DNA of 46,629 nt. Source: JAQTRU01 sp041645555 (GTDB lineage: Bacteria > Patescibacteriota > Patescibacteriia > Patescibacteriales > JAQTRU01). The stretch is from positions 1-46,629 of the forward strand of contig JBAZPX010000007.1 of assembly GCA_041645555.1 (NCBI GenBank). The letters run 5' to 3'. The position numbers and the translations under genes are program-made. Below are positions 17,592 through 24,937 of the stretch, piece by piece (within the stretch, counting starts at the first letter, position 1; each line of letters opens with the position of its first letter). Under the pieces are notes generated by a model. It was given only the letters and a program-made list of their open reading frames with translations. It did no database searches and was not told the DNA's origin.

Positions 17592-18002
17592 ATGAAGGGA
17601 GGGCTGGAAAATTTGGAAATTTATAAATTAGCGGAAAGATTAGAAATATTTATTCATAAAGTAACCGAAAAATTTCCCAAAGACGAAAAATATAGAAGCG
17701 TTGATCAGCTAAGAAGGTCATCTTCTTCAACTACGGATAATATTTCAGAAAGCTATAATAGATATTCTTACGGAGACAAAATTAACAGAATGTATATTGC
17801 CAGAGGCGAGGCTGGAGAAACTAAAGCTGGCGCGAGAAAAGCTTTTAAGAAAAAGTTTGTTAGTGAAAAAATTGCTAATTTTATTGATGATAAATATACA
17901 GAATTGCTCAAGGGGATAAACGGTTATATCGCTTATCTCAAACGGATGGAAAGAGAGAAAAAGGTTAATAGAAATAAAGAATTTAGGATAGAAAAAAAGT
18001 AA
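17592..18002 (+). CDS. Four-helix bundle protein (23S rRNA intervening-sequence type)
   Basis: The 136-residue protein has the family layout: LENLEIYKLAERL at the start, then FPKDEKYRSVDQLRRSSSSTTDNISE, and RMYIARGEAGETK in the third helix. Such proteins (S23 type) are encoded inside 23S rRNA intervening sequences in Leptospira and relatives and as solo ORFs elsewhere; they form a pentameric helical bundle of unknown role. Both flanks are hairpins made of the same ATTAGGGCTTAGGG-type words, and the stop codon lies in the right one. The C-terminal part is lysine-rich. A cassette carried between the secretion block and the methyl-cycle block is the best reading. Confidence 0.9.
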   Translation: MKGGLENLEIYKLAERLEIFIHKVTEKFPKDEKYRSVDQLRRSSSSTTDNISESYNRYSYGDKINRMYIARGEAGETKAGARKAFKKKFVSEKIANFIDDKYTELLKGINGYIAYLKRMEREKKVNRNKEFRIEKK

Positions 18003-18083
18003 ATTAGGGCTTAGGGCGCGGGGATTAGGCGCATATAAATAAGCGTTTTTTTACCCCATTCCCTAAGTACCTAAGTCCTAATT
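18001..18083. repeat. Hairpin downstream of the four-helix-bundle gene
   Basis: AATTAGGGCTTAGGG at the left pairs with CCCTAAGTACCTAAGTCCTAATT at the right with one internal bulge. TTGTAAAATC follows at 18088, a possible -10 region 17 bases before the next ATG. Confidence 0.7.
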
Positions 18084-18104
18084 AATATTGTAAAATCACC
18101 AAAC

Positions 18105-19070
18105 ATGAAAAAGAAAAACGCTTGTAACACCATCCTCGTGTGCGGTTCCCTCGTCTACGATCGCATTATGGATTTCCCCGGAGAATTCAAGGACCATATT
18201 TTACCGGAGAAGATTCATATATTAAATGTAAGTTTTACTATAAATAAATTGCGAGAAAGTTTCGGCGGCACGGCCGGCAATATCGCTTATAATCTGTCCT
18301 TATTGGGGGAAAAACCGATAATTTTGGGAAGGGTTGGGACGGATTTTTTTAAATACGAAAAATGGCTGAAAAATCAGAAAATCGATACTGCCAGAATCGG
18401 AAAGTCTAAAAAAGAGCTTACGGCCAGCGCTTATATTATCACGGATAGGGCGGATAACCAGATTACGGGTTTTTATCCCGGCCCTTTGGATAAAAAATAC
18501 TGCCGGGTTGCCAAAAAAATTAAAAATGTTAAAATAGCTATTGTTTCTCCGGATGCTAAGTTGAGAATGCTGGAGTACTTAAAAATCTATAAAAAGTCAA
18601 ACGTTTCTTATATTTTTGACCCCGGCCAGCAGATTATTAATTTTTCGGAAAAAGAGTTAAGATGGGCTATAGCCGGCTCTAAGGTTTTAATCGGAAATGA
18701 CTACGAAATTCAGCTGGTTCTGAAGAAATTGAATATAAATTTGGCTAAACTGGAAAAGATGACGGAAATATTGGTTATTACCAAAGGCGCTAAGGGTTCG
18801 GAAATTCATAACCGTGGTAAAATTATAAAGATTCCTTCGGCTAAACCGAAAAACACTTCTGACCCGACCGGCGCCGGAGACGCTTATCGGGCCGGGTTGA
18901 TAAAAGGCCTGGTAGAGGGATGGCCCCTAGAAAAAACCGGGCGGCTGGCCGCCTTAGTGGCGGTTTATACGGTAGAGAAATACGGGACGCAAACACACAG
19001 ATTTAGTTGGGCCGGTCTTAAGAAAAGGTATAGGGAAAATTTCGGAGATTGCCTACGAATTACGAATTAG
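18105..19070 (+). CDS. PfkB-family kinase, probably adenosine kinase
   Basis: The 321-residue ribokinase-fold protein has the GG substrate-lid motif ESFGGTAGNIAYNL (51-64) and the catalytic DPTGAGDAY (253-261, Asp259 as base). The N-terminus, CGSLVYDRIMDFPGEFKDHI, and the QITGFYPG segment closely follow bacterial PfkB-type adenosine kinases. Adenosine kinase makes AMP from adenosine and ATP. Its neighbours are S-adenosylhomocysteine hydrolase and AdoMet synthetase, so removal of the adenosine released by the hydrolase is a natural role. The final residues LRITN and the stop codon are encoded by TACGAATTACGAATTAG repeat words. Another nucleoside or sugar substrate cannot be excluded. Confidence 0.85.
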   Translation: MKKKNACNTILVCGSLVYDRIMDFPGEFKDHILPEKIHILNVSFTINKLRESFGGTAGNIAYNLSLLGEKPIILGRVGTDFFKYEKWLKNQKIDTARIGKSKKELTASAYIITDRADNQITGFYPGPLDKKYCRVAKKIKNVKIAIVSPDAKLRMLEYLKIYKKSNVSYIFDPGQQIINFSEKELRWAIAGSKVLIGNDYEIQLVLKKLNINLAKLEKMTEILVITKGAKGSEIHNRGKIIKIPSAKPKNTSDPTGAGDAYRAGLIKGLVEGWPLEKTGRLAALVAVYTVEKYGTQTHRFSWAGLKKRYRENFGDCLRITN

Positions 19071-19552
19071 TACGAATTTACGAATGATGTTATTAAAAAG
19101 TTATATATGCAAGGAGGGGTTAAGTTGGGGAAAATAGTTTATCCTGAATTAAGTTACGAAATTGTAAAAACATTATTTCAGGTCCACAATGGATTAGGCT
19201 ATGGTTATCAGGAGAAATATTATCAGAAAGCCTTAGAGATTGCCTTTATAAAAAATAATATAGAGTTTAATTCTCAATGTCCCTATAGGATAAGATTTAA
19301 AGGAAAAATTGTCGGCAGATATTATATAGATTTTGTAATAGAAAATAAAATTGTGCTAGAAATTAAAAAAGGAAATTACTACGCCAAAAGTAATTTTGAT
19401 CAAGTTTATGGTTATTTAAGGGCGACTGGGCTGAAATTAGGCATTCTGGCAAATTTTACAAGAGAAGGCGTTAAATATAAAAGAGTTTTAAATATTAAAT
19501 AATTCAGAATAATTACAAATTTGTAAATTTGTATAAGATTCGTAATTTGTAG
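19053..19552. repeat. Inverted repeats bracketing the second GxxExxY gene
   Basis: Left arm 19053-19085 is made of TACGAATT words; right arm 19512-19552 is made of ATTTGTAA and ATTCGTAATTTGT words. Over about 32 bases the reverse complement of one matches the other except for C/T changes, as if the arms drifted by transitions. The left arm supplies the stop codon of the kinase gene; the right arm ends 5 bases before the ahcY start. Confidence 0.75.
19125..19502 (+). CDS. GxxExxY family protein (PD-(D/E)XK nuclease-like)
   Basis: The frame opens at an ATG at 19107, but AAGGAGGGG lies just inside it and sits 8 bases before a TTG at 19125. Starting there gives the family's usual beginning (GKIVYPELSYEIVK). 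The family motif is GYQEKYY, and YIDFVIENKIVLEIK supplies the nuclease-like Asp and E-I-K residues. It is bracketed by inverted TACGAATT repeats and separates adenosine kinase from S-adenosylhomocysteine hydrolase, two enzymes whose genes would otherwise be adjacent. A mobile cassette is the best reading; catalytic activity is not shown. Confidence 0.85.
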   Translation: MGKIVYPELSYEIVKTLFQVHNGLGYGYQEKYYQKALEIAFIKNNIEFNSQCPYRIRFKGKIVGRYYIDFVIENKIVLEIKKGNYYAKSNFDQVYGYLRATGLKLGILANFTREGVKYKRVLNIK

Positions 19553-19557
19553 AGATT

Positions 19558-20856
19558 ATGAAGTACGATATAAAAAATATAAAATTAGCTCCGGGCGGGA
19601 AGAAGCGGATTGAGTGGGCCGAACGGGATATGCCGGTCCTTAATCAGATAAAAGAGGAATTTGCGAAAAGAAAGCCGTTTGCCGGGAAAAAAATGTCGGC
19701 TTGCCTGCATGTGACGGCGGAAACGGCTAATCTGGCCAGAACCCTAAAAGCGGGCGGAGCCGATTTGCTTTTATGCGCTTCAAACCCGTTATCAACCCAA
19801 GACGACGTGGCGGCTTCTTTAGTAAAAGATTATGGCATTTCCGTTTTGGCGATAAAGGGAGAGGGAAGAGACAGCTATTATAAGCATCTTCGTTCAGGGT
19901 TAGACCACAAGCCGGAAATTACCATGGACGACGGAGCGGATTTAATTTCCCTTTTGCATTCGGACTACAAAAAGTGGGCGCCTAAGATTTTGGGCAGCAT
20001 GGAAGAAACCACGACAGGAGTTATCCGTTTGAGAGCTTTAGAAAAAGCGGGAAAACTATTGCTTCCAGTGGTGGCTGTTAACGACGCTAAGACAAAGAAT
20101 ATGTTTGATAACCGCTACGGCACGGGCCAGTCCACGATTGACGGCATAATCAGGGCGACGGACATGCTGATCGCCGGAAAAAATATTGTTATCGCCGGCT
20201 ATGGCTGGTGCGGCCGGGGTATGGCCATGCGGGCGCGGGGCATGGGCGCGAAAGTGATAATTACCGAGATAGACGAAATTAAAGCCCTGGAAGCGGCTAT
20301 GGACGGCTTTAGCGTTATATCTATGGGGCAGGCGGCCAAAATTGGAGACCTTTTCTGCACCTTAACCGGGAATATTCATATTTTGCGGACGGAACATTTT
20401 AAGGTAATGAAAAGCGGCGCGGTGGTCTGCAATTCCGGCCATTTTGACGTAGAAATAGATTTGCCGGCTTTAAAAAAATTAGCGGTAAAAGTTAATAAAA
20501 ATATTAGGAATTATGTGGATGAATACCTAATAAAAGTCAAAGGTCACCCGCCTACCGGCGAGGCAGGAAAGTCAAATGTTAAAAGCATTTATGTGCTGGC
20601 GGAAGGAAGATTGATAAATTTAGCCGCGGCCGAAGGGCACCCGGCCTCGGTCATGGATATGAGTTTTTCCACGCAGGCGCTTGCGAGCGAATATGCCGTT
20701 AAAAATTCAAAGCATCTGGAGAAAAAAGTTTACAAAGTTCCGGAGGAAATTGAAATTAAAGTTTCCAAGCTGAAATTAAAATCAATGGGTATAACGATTG
20801 ACCAGCTTACCGCGGAACAGAAAAAATATTTGTCGAGCTGGGATATGGGAACGTAA
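19558..20856 (+). CDS. ahcY: S-adenosylhomocysteine hydrolase
   Basis: The enzyme splits S-adenosylhomocysteine into homocysteine and adenosine using bound NAD+, relieving inhibition of methyltransferases. The 432-residue protein has the N-terminal CLHVTAETANLARTLKAGGA and NPLSTQDDVAASL segments, the NAD-binding GYGWCGRG (214-221), NSGHFDVEID, and the C-terminal HPASVMDMSFSTQAL. Its length and the SNPLSTQDD style place it near the shorter archaeal/Thermotoga-like forms. Some archaeal relatives prefer S-inosylhomocysteine, but the adjacent adenosine-kinase-like gene argues for the adenosine form here. metK follows after 348 bases containing repeats. Confidence 0.95.
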   Translation: MKYDIKNIKLAPGGKKRIEWAERDMPVLNQIKEEFAKRKPFAGKKMSACLHVTAETANLARTLKAGGADLLLCASNPLSTQDDVAASLVKDYGISVLAIKGEGRDSYYKHLRSGLDHKPEITMDDGADLISLLHSDYKKWAPKILGSMEETTTGVIRLRALEKAGKLLLPVVAVNDAKTKNMFDNRYGTGQSTIDGIIRATDMLIAGKNIVIAGYGWCGRGMAMRARGMGAKVIITEIDEIKALEAAMDGFSVISMGQAAKIGDLFCTLTGNIHILRTEHFKVMKSGAVVCNSGHFDVEIDLPALKKLAVKVNKNIRNYVDEYLIKVKGHPPTGEAGKSNVKSIYVLAEGRLINLAAAEGHPASVMDMSFSTQALASEYAVKNSKHLEKKVYKVPEEIEIKVSKLKLKSMGITIDQLTAEQKKYLSSWDMGT

Positions 20857-20992
20857 AAATTTCTAATTTCTAATTCACCTAATTTCTAATAAAATATTTA
20901 ATTCAAAAATATTTTTTATTTAAACTATTGGATTGGGCTGTTCGAAAAGCACCGTCATTCCTGCGCAGGCAGGAATCCAGAAAAAATGACGA
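20857..20992. repeat. Repeat copy in the ahcY-metK gap
   Basis: Directly after the ahcY stop comes TTCTAATTCACCTAATTTC and CTAATAAAAT, the same word block found at 22378 and 24732, here without its matching right arm. At 20953-20991 is a short palindrome with CGTCATT and AATGACG ends and a CCTGCGCAGG core. The rest of the 348-base gap holds no gene I can support. Confidence 0.7.
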
Positions 20993-21114
20993 ATTTCCGA
21001 GTTATTAAATAGTTTAGAAATTTAATTTTACTTATAATTAATCGGCGCTGAATCTTGAATTTTATTTTTTACTGTTTTCGGGCTTAGGTGGCAAATAGTA
21101 ATCTTGTCATTAAA

Positions 21115-21152
21115 GCTTTGCGAGAACTTTAAAGTTTTCGTCTCGTTAAAGC
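21115..21152 (+). promoter_or_regulatory. Possible structured leader upstream of metK
   Basis: GCTTTGCGAG pairs with CTCGTTAAAGC (two-base bulge), enclosing the perfect palindrome AACTTTAAAGTT. It ends 52 bases before the metK ATG. It does not match any AdoMet or AdoHcy riboswitch consensus I know. It could be a regulatory hairpin or just another repeat. Confidence 0.3.
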
Positions 21153-21204
21153 GGGTAGAACGGTAAAGGGTAAAATTAAGATTTCTTTTGTCGGAAAAAA
21201 AGTT

Positions 21205-22374
21205 ATGAACGAAAAAAATATCAGGCTCGTGACTTCGGAGTCTGTCACGGAAGGCCATCCGGACAAAGTTTGCGACCAGATCAGCGACGGCATTTATGAT
21301 GAAATGCTTAAGCAGGATCCGGCCAGCCGCTCGGCGGTGGAATCTTTTTGCACCACCGGCTTAGTGGTTGTCGGCGGAGAAGTTACGACTAAAGGCTATA
21401 TAAATATTGATAAAGTGGTAAGAAAAGTTTTGCGGGATATCGGGTATGATAAACAGGAGTACGGTTTTTGCTGCGATGACGTGGGAATTCTATCCTCAAT
21501 CCATGAACAAAGCCCGGATATAGCGCAGGGAGTTAATGAGGGAGCGGGCGACCATAAAGAGCAGGGAGCGGGCGACCAGGGGTTGATGATTGGCTATGCC
21601 ATAAATGAAACAGAAGAATTAATGCCCTTGCCGATTGTTTTAGCCCATAAATTAGTCAGGCAACTGGCTAAAGTGAGAAAAGAAGGGACTTTACCGTATT
21701 TGCGTCCGGATGGCAAAAGCCAGGTGACAGTGCAATACGAAGACGGAAAAGCTACTAGAATTGAAACCGTGGTAATTGCCGCCCACCATAGCGATAAAGT
21801 TGAGATTGAAAAATTAAGAGCGGATATAAAAAAGGAAGTAATTGAGCCGATTTTGGGTAGTCTGATAGACGGCCAAACGAAATTTTTTATTAATTCAACC
21901 GGTAAATTTGTTTTTGGCGGGCCGCCGGCCGATACCGGATTGACCGGGAGAAAAATAATTGTGGATACTTACGGAGGAGCGGTCGCGCATGGCGGAGGGT
22001 GCTTCTCCGGGAAAGATGTTACTAAAGTTGACCGCAGCGGAGCCTATATGGCCCGGTATGTCGCTAAAAACGTAGTCGCGGCCGGGTTGGCGGATAAATG
22101 CCAATTGCAGGTGGCTTACGCTATCGGCGTAGCCGAACCGGTTGGGATTTATATTGACACTTTCGGCACTAATAAAATAGAAGAAGATAAAATTTTGGAC
22201 CTGATAAAGAAGAATTTTGATTTTCATCCAAAGTCTATAATCAGCCATCTTGACTTAAGAAGGCCGATTTATAGAAAAACCGCCGCTTACGGGCATTTCG
22301 GCCGGGATGATAAGGATTTTACTTGGGAAAAAACCGATAAAGCGGAGACGTTGAAGAAAGAAGCGGGATTGTAG
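21205..22374 (+). CDS. metK: S-adenosylmethionine synthetase
   Basis: MetK makes AdoMet from methionine and ATP. The 389-residue protein is the normal bacterial type: EGHPDKVCDQISDG (16-29), the hexapeptide-like GAGDQG (121-126), and GGGCFSGKDVTKVDRSGAY from about residue 263. All expected ATP- and metal-binding segments are present. It follows ahcY and an adenosine-kinase-like gene, so this part of the genome covers AdoMet synthesis and disposal of its demethylated product. A methionine synthase is not in the window, so recycling of homocysteine cannot be judged. Word repeats flank the gene on both sides. Confidence 0.97.
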   Translation: MNEKNIRLVTSESVTEGHPDKVCDQISDGIYDEMLKQDPASRSAVESFCTTGLVVVGGEVTTKGYINIDKVVRKVLRDIGYDKQEYGFCCDDVGILSSIHEQSPDIAQGVNEGAGDHKEQGAGDQGLMIGYAINETEELMPLPIVLAHKLVRQLAKVRKEGTLPYLRPDGKSQVTVQYEDGKATRIETVVIAAHHSDKVEIEKLRADIKKEVIEPILGSLIDGQTKFFINSTGKFVFGGPPADTGLTGRKIIVDTYGGAVAHGGGCFSGKDVTKVDRSGAYMARYVAKNVVAAGLADKCQLQVAYAIGVAEPVGIYIDTFGTNKIEEDKILDLIKKNFDFHPKSIISHLDLRRPIYRKTAAYGHFGRDDKDFTWEKTDKAETLKKEAGL

Positions 22375-22377
22375 ATG

Positions 22378-22512
22378 AATTTCTAATTCACCTAATTCCT
22401 AATTTCTAATAAAATGCCTAATTCAAAAATTTTTAATGTCAAAACTTTTTTAATTCAGAAATTGGACGTTTGAAATTTTATTAGAAATTAGGTGAATTAG
22501 GAATTAGAAATT
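22378..22512. repeat. Long imperfect hairpin between metK and the nucleotidyltransferase
   Basis: Arms at 22378-22415 and 22475-22512 are each 38 bases and pair nearly throughout. The modules AATTCACCTAATT and AATTCCTAATT appear in swapped order in the two arms. The loop of 59 bases contains TAATTCAAAAAT, also found at 20897. The right arm runs into the beginning of the next reading frame. Confidence 0.8.
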
Positions 22513-22525
22513 GGAAAGACAGTTT

Positions 22526-22984
22526 ATGGCTACGGGCAATTCTATAGTTAACAGTGGTTTATCCAGACATTCAAGAAGTATAAGAAAAGTTATGTGTTTC
22601 GGCACTTTTGATAATCTGCATCCTGGCCATCTGTCATACTTAAGCCAGGCCAGAGGGTATGGGGATTATTTAATTGTGGTTGTGGCTCGTGATGTGAATG
22701 CGGGAAAATTGAAAGGAAGACTTCCGCGCCAGAATGAAAAATTGCGCTTAGGGAAGGTAAAAAATTTAAGTTTTGTTGATAAAGCCGTTTTGGGCCAGTT
22801 GCACGATAAGTTCGGAATAATAAAGAAGCACAAGCCGTCGGTTATCTGCTTGGGTTATGACCAAATAGTTGATACTCGTGAACTGGAAAAAGTTTTTTCT
22901 GGTGAAATTATTAGATTAAAACCGTATAAGGAGCATGTCTATAAGTCATCAAAATTATCTAAAATAAAACCCCGCACCTTTTAA
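22526..22984 (+). CDS. Cytidylyltransferase-like protein, possible FAD synthetase
   Basis: This is a small HxGH nucleotidyltransferase: CFGTFDNLHPGHLSYL holds the HPGH ATP-binding motif, and IKKHKPSVICLGYDQ is a typical second segment. A TTG at 22511 lies in the repeat arm; the ATG at 22526 or the one at 22592 (directly before CFGTFD) is more likely. Such single-domain enzymes include archaeal-type FAD synthetase and glycerol-3-phosphate cytidylyltransferase. The riboflavin-kinase domain encoded 0.45 kb downstream favours FAD synthetase, which would adenylate FMN. The C-terminal residues and stop codon lie in the left arm of the GIY-YIG cassette. Specificity is inferred from context. Confidence 0.7.
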   Translation: MATGNSIVNSGLSRHSRSIRKVMCFGTFDNLHPGHLSYLSQARGYGDYLIVVVARDVNAGKLKGRLPRQNEKLRLGKVKNLSFVDKAVLGQLHDKFGIIKKHKPSVICLGYDQIVDTRELEKVFSGEIIRLKPYKEHVYKSSKLSKIKPRTF

Positions 22985-23266
22985 GCACTAAATATGTATT
23001 GGGTCTATATCATAAAAAGTAAAAAGAATAGTTCGCTGTATATTGGCAGCACCTCAAATTTAAAAAAGAGACTGGAAGAGCACAATGAAAGCAAATCTTT
23101 TTCCACTAAAAGATATATTCCCTGGGTTCCGGTTTATATTGAAGGCTATTTTTCAAAAGAAGAAGCTTTATTAAGAGAGAAAAACTTAAAGTATTTCGGG
23201 AAAGTCTATTCTCAACTTAAACGGAGAATAAGGAAAAGTCTTCAAAGTGCTTAAAAGGTGCGGGGT
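22969..23266. repeat. Perfect 21-bp inverted repeats bracketing a GIY-YIG gene
   Basis: Left arm 22969-22989 begins ACCCCGCACCTTTTAAG; right arm 23246-23266 ends CTTAAAAGGTGCGGGGT. The two are exact reverse complements over 21 bases. The left arm carries the TAA stop of the upstream gene, and the right arm carries the TAA stop of the GIY-YIG gene. Partial relatives of the CCCGCACCTTTT word occur at about 30284 and 38481. Confidence 0.9.
22994..23254 (+). CDS. GIY-YIG endonuclease-like protein
   Basis: The 86-residue protein is a minimal GIY-YIG domain: WVYIIKSKKNSSLYIGSTSNLKKRLEEH contains the paired Y-I and Y-I-G motifs and the conserved Arg, followed by EALLREKNLK with the catalytic Glu. 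This small family is common in bacteria as single-domain proteins. The ORF fills almost the whole space between perfect 21-bp inverted repeats, so the unit 22969-23266 looks like a compact cassette. It separates two genes of probable flavin metabolism. Its natural target is unknown. Confidence 0.9.
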   Translation: MYWVYIIKSKKNSSLYIGSTSNLKKRLEEHNESKSFSTKRYIPWVPVYIEGYFSKEEALLREKNLKYFGKVYSQLKRRIRKSLQSA

Positions 23267-23334
23267 AAAAAGGGGGCAAAAGCGGGAAGTTTAATCTTCT
23301 CGCCTTTAGTTTTAGATTATTGAATAATTTAAAA

Positions 23335-23430
23335 TCTCATCCTAACCATAACGAAAATTTCGTGTTTAAAGAATAAGAGATCCCTCGCTACGCTCGGGAT
23401 GAGAGCGTTTCATAATTATTCAACGCTCTC
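23335..23430. repeat. Palindromes before the transporter-kinase gene
   Basis: TCTCATCC (23335-23342) pairs with GGATGAGA (23397-23404). A second perfect 9-bp stem, GAGAGCGTT (23401-23409) with AACGCTCTC (23422-23430), ends 5 bases before the ATG of the next gene and would compete with ribosome access. No FMN-riboswitch consensus is seen. Confidence 0.7.
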
Positions 23431-23435
23431 AGTTT

Positions 23436-24740
23436 ATGCGAAAGTTTTTTTCAGAGAAAAGAAGCATTATTGGCGCCGGCGCTATTATGCTGGCCGCTCT
23501 GCTTTGGAGTTTAGACGGAGTTTTTATCAGGCCAAAATTTTATAGTTTACCCCCGGCTTTGGTGGTTTTTTTGGAGCATTTTTTAGGGTTTATAGTTCTG
23601 GCTCCTTTTATTGTTTTGGGCTGGTCCAAAATAAAGCTGCTTGGTAAAAAAGAGTGGGGGGCGATTTTTTGGGTAAGTATTTTCGGCGGATTACTCGGGA
23701 CCCTGATGATTACCAAGGCGTTTTTTGCGGCCGTCGGAGGAGAAGTCACTTTTGCTACCGTAGTAATCCTGCAAAAACTGCAGCCGGTTTTTGCTTTAAT
23801 TATGGCGCGCCTGATTTTGGGGGAAAGACTGGGCCGCCGTTTTTATTTTTGGGCAGCCGTGTCTATCGCGGCCGCTTATTTTTTAGCTTTTGGCAAAACC
23901 GGCTTAAATTTTAAGGAGTTAAATTTTTCCCATCAGGCCGCCTGGTTCGCGATTCTCGCGGCCTTTGCTTTTGGCTCTTCAACGGTTTTTGGCAAAAGGA
24001 TTGTTAACCACCTGGATTTTAAATCTACCACCGCCCTGCGCTTCGGCCTGACAAGCTTACTGGCTTTTTTTCTCATTTTTTTCAATGGAGACTTATTTAA
24101 AATAAACGAGATAGGCGTTTTATATTGGGAACTTTTAGCAATAATCGTTTTTACCAGCGGGGCCGGGGCTATGTTTATTTATTATTTCGGCTTAAAGAGA
24201 ATAACCGCTTCAACCGCGACTATTTGCGAGCTGGCCTGGCCTTTATCCGCAGTTCTCTTGGATTACCTGTTGAACAAAAATATTTTAACCGGCGGACAAA
24301 TTATTGCCAGCGTGGTTTTGCTTTTATCTTTCTTTATGGTGGTTAAAGAAGGGGGCAGAAAAGTTGAATTTGAGGCAAAAATCATAAAGGGAATGGGCCG
24401 GGGCGAGAAAATCGGATTGCCGACAATTAACCTTAACCAGGTTAATTTAGACATAGATTATGGGGTTTATTTGGTTGAAGCGGAAATTGGCGAGGCAGTC
24501 TATGAAGGATTGCTGCATTTCGGCCCAAAAGAGACTTTCGGCGAAGCTGCCTCTTTGGAGCTGTTTATAAGGGAGCATATTTTGAATATTATGCAAAAAA
24601 ATGTTAAAATAAAGGTAGGTCGGAAAATAAGGGAAATAAGGAAATTCGGCAATGTTGAGGAGCTGAAAAGACAGATTAACAGGGATTTAGAGAAGTTATC
24701 ACCGCCAAGGCGGGACGGGGAAGCCAAGAGTAATTCCTAA
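23436..24740 (+). CDS. EamA (DMT) transporter fused to a riboflavin-kinase domain
   Basis: The 434-residue protein has two parts. Residues about 10-305 are ten membrane helices forming two EamA repeats of the drug/metabolite transporter superfamily. Residues about 308-425 match the flavokinase domain of RibF: GMGRGEKIGLPTIN (319-332, with PTIN for the usual PTAN nucleotide/metal motif), YGVYLVEAEIGEAVYEGLLHFG, Glu375 in SLELF at the usual catalytic position, and the C-terminal IREIRKFGNVEELKRQINRD. Riboflavin kinase makes FMN from riboflavin and ATP. The likely job, inferred, is import of riboflavin coupled to its phosphorylation on the inner face, trapping it as FMN. The nearby nucleotidyltransferase could then make FAD. 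The last residues and stop come from repeat DNA. Confidence 0.8.
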   Translation: MRKFFSEKRSIIGAGAIMLAALLWSLDGVFIRPKFYSLPPALVVFLEHFLGFIVLAPFIVLGWSKIKLLGKKEWGAIFWVSIFGGLLGTLMITKAFFAAVGGEVTFATVVILQKLQPVFALIMARLILGERLGRRFYFWAAVSIAAAYFLAFGKTGLNFKELNFSHQAAWFAILAAFAFGSSTVFGKRIVNHLDFKSTTALRFGLTSLLAFFLIFFNGDLFKINEIGVLYWELLAIIVFTSGAGAMFIYYFGLKRITASTATICELAWPLSAVLLDYLLNKNILTGGQIIASVVLLLSFFMVVKEGGRKVEFEAKIIKGMGRGEKIGLPTINLNQVNLDIDYGVYLVEAEIGEAVYEGLLHFGPKETFGEAASLELFIREHILNIMQKNVKIKVGRKIREIRKFGNVEELKRQINRDLEKLSPPRRDGEAKSNS

Positions 24741-24869
24741 TTTTTAATTCACCTAATTCCTAATAAAATTTCAAATGTCTAATTTCTAAATCAAAAGCGT
24801 TTTTAGTATTAGAAATTTTTTAATTAGGAATTTTATTAGAAATTATAAATTAGGTGAATTAGAAATTTT
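24732..24869. repeat. Hairpin of TTCTAATT words
   Basis: The left part (24732-24770) with AATTCACCTAATTCC and CTAATAAAATT pairs with the right part (24827-24869) with AATTTTATTAG and AAATTAGGTGAATTAG. It is the same family as 20857 and 22378. The stop codon of the transporter-kinase gene lies in the left arm. Confidence 0.75.
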
Positions 24870-24937
24870 ATATCTTTAATTATAGATTTAGAAGTGGAAT
24901 AAAGAGATTTAGGACTTCTTACTTTTTACTTAAAAAA

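Noticed and set aside
20857..21204. AdoMet riboswitch upstream of metK
   Set aside because: No match to the SAM-I, SAM-II or SAH consensus cores could be seen. Only a simple hairpin is present.
23255..23435. FMN riboswitch upstream of the transporter-kinase gene
   Set aside because: The conserved RFN-element core is absent. The hairpins there belong to the repeat families.
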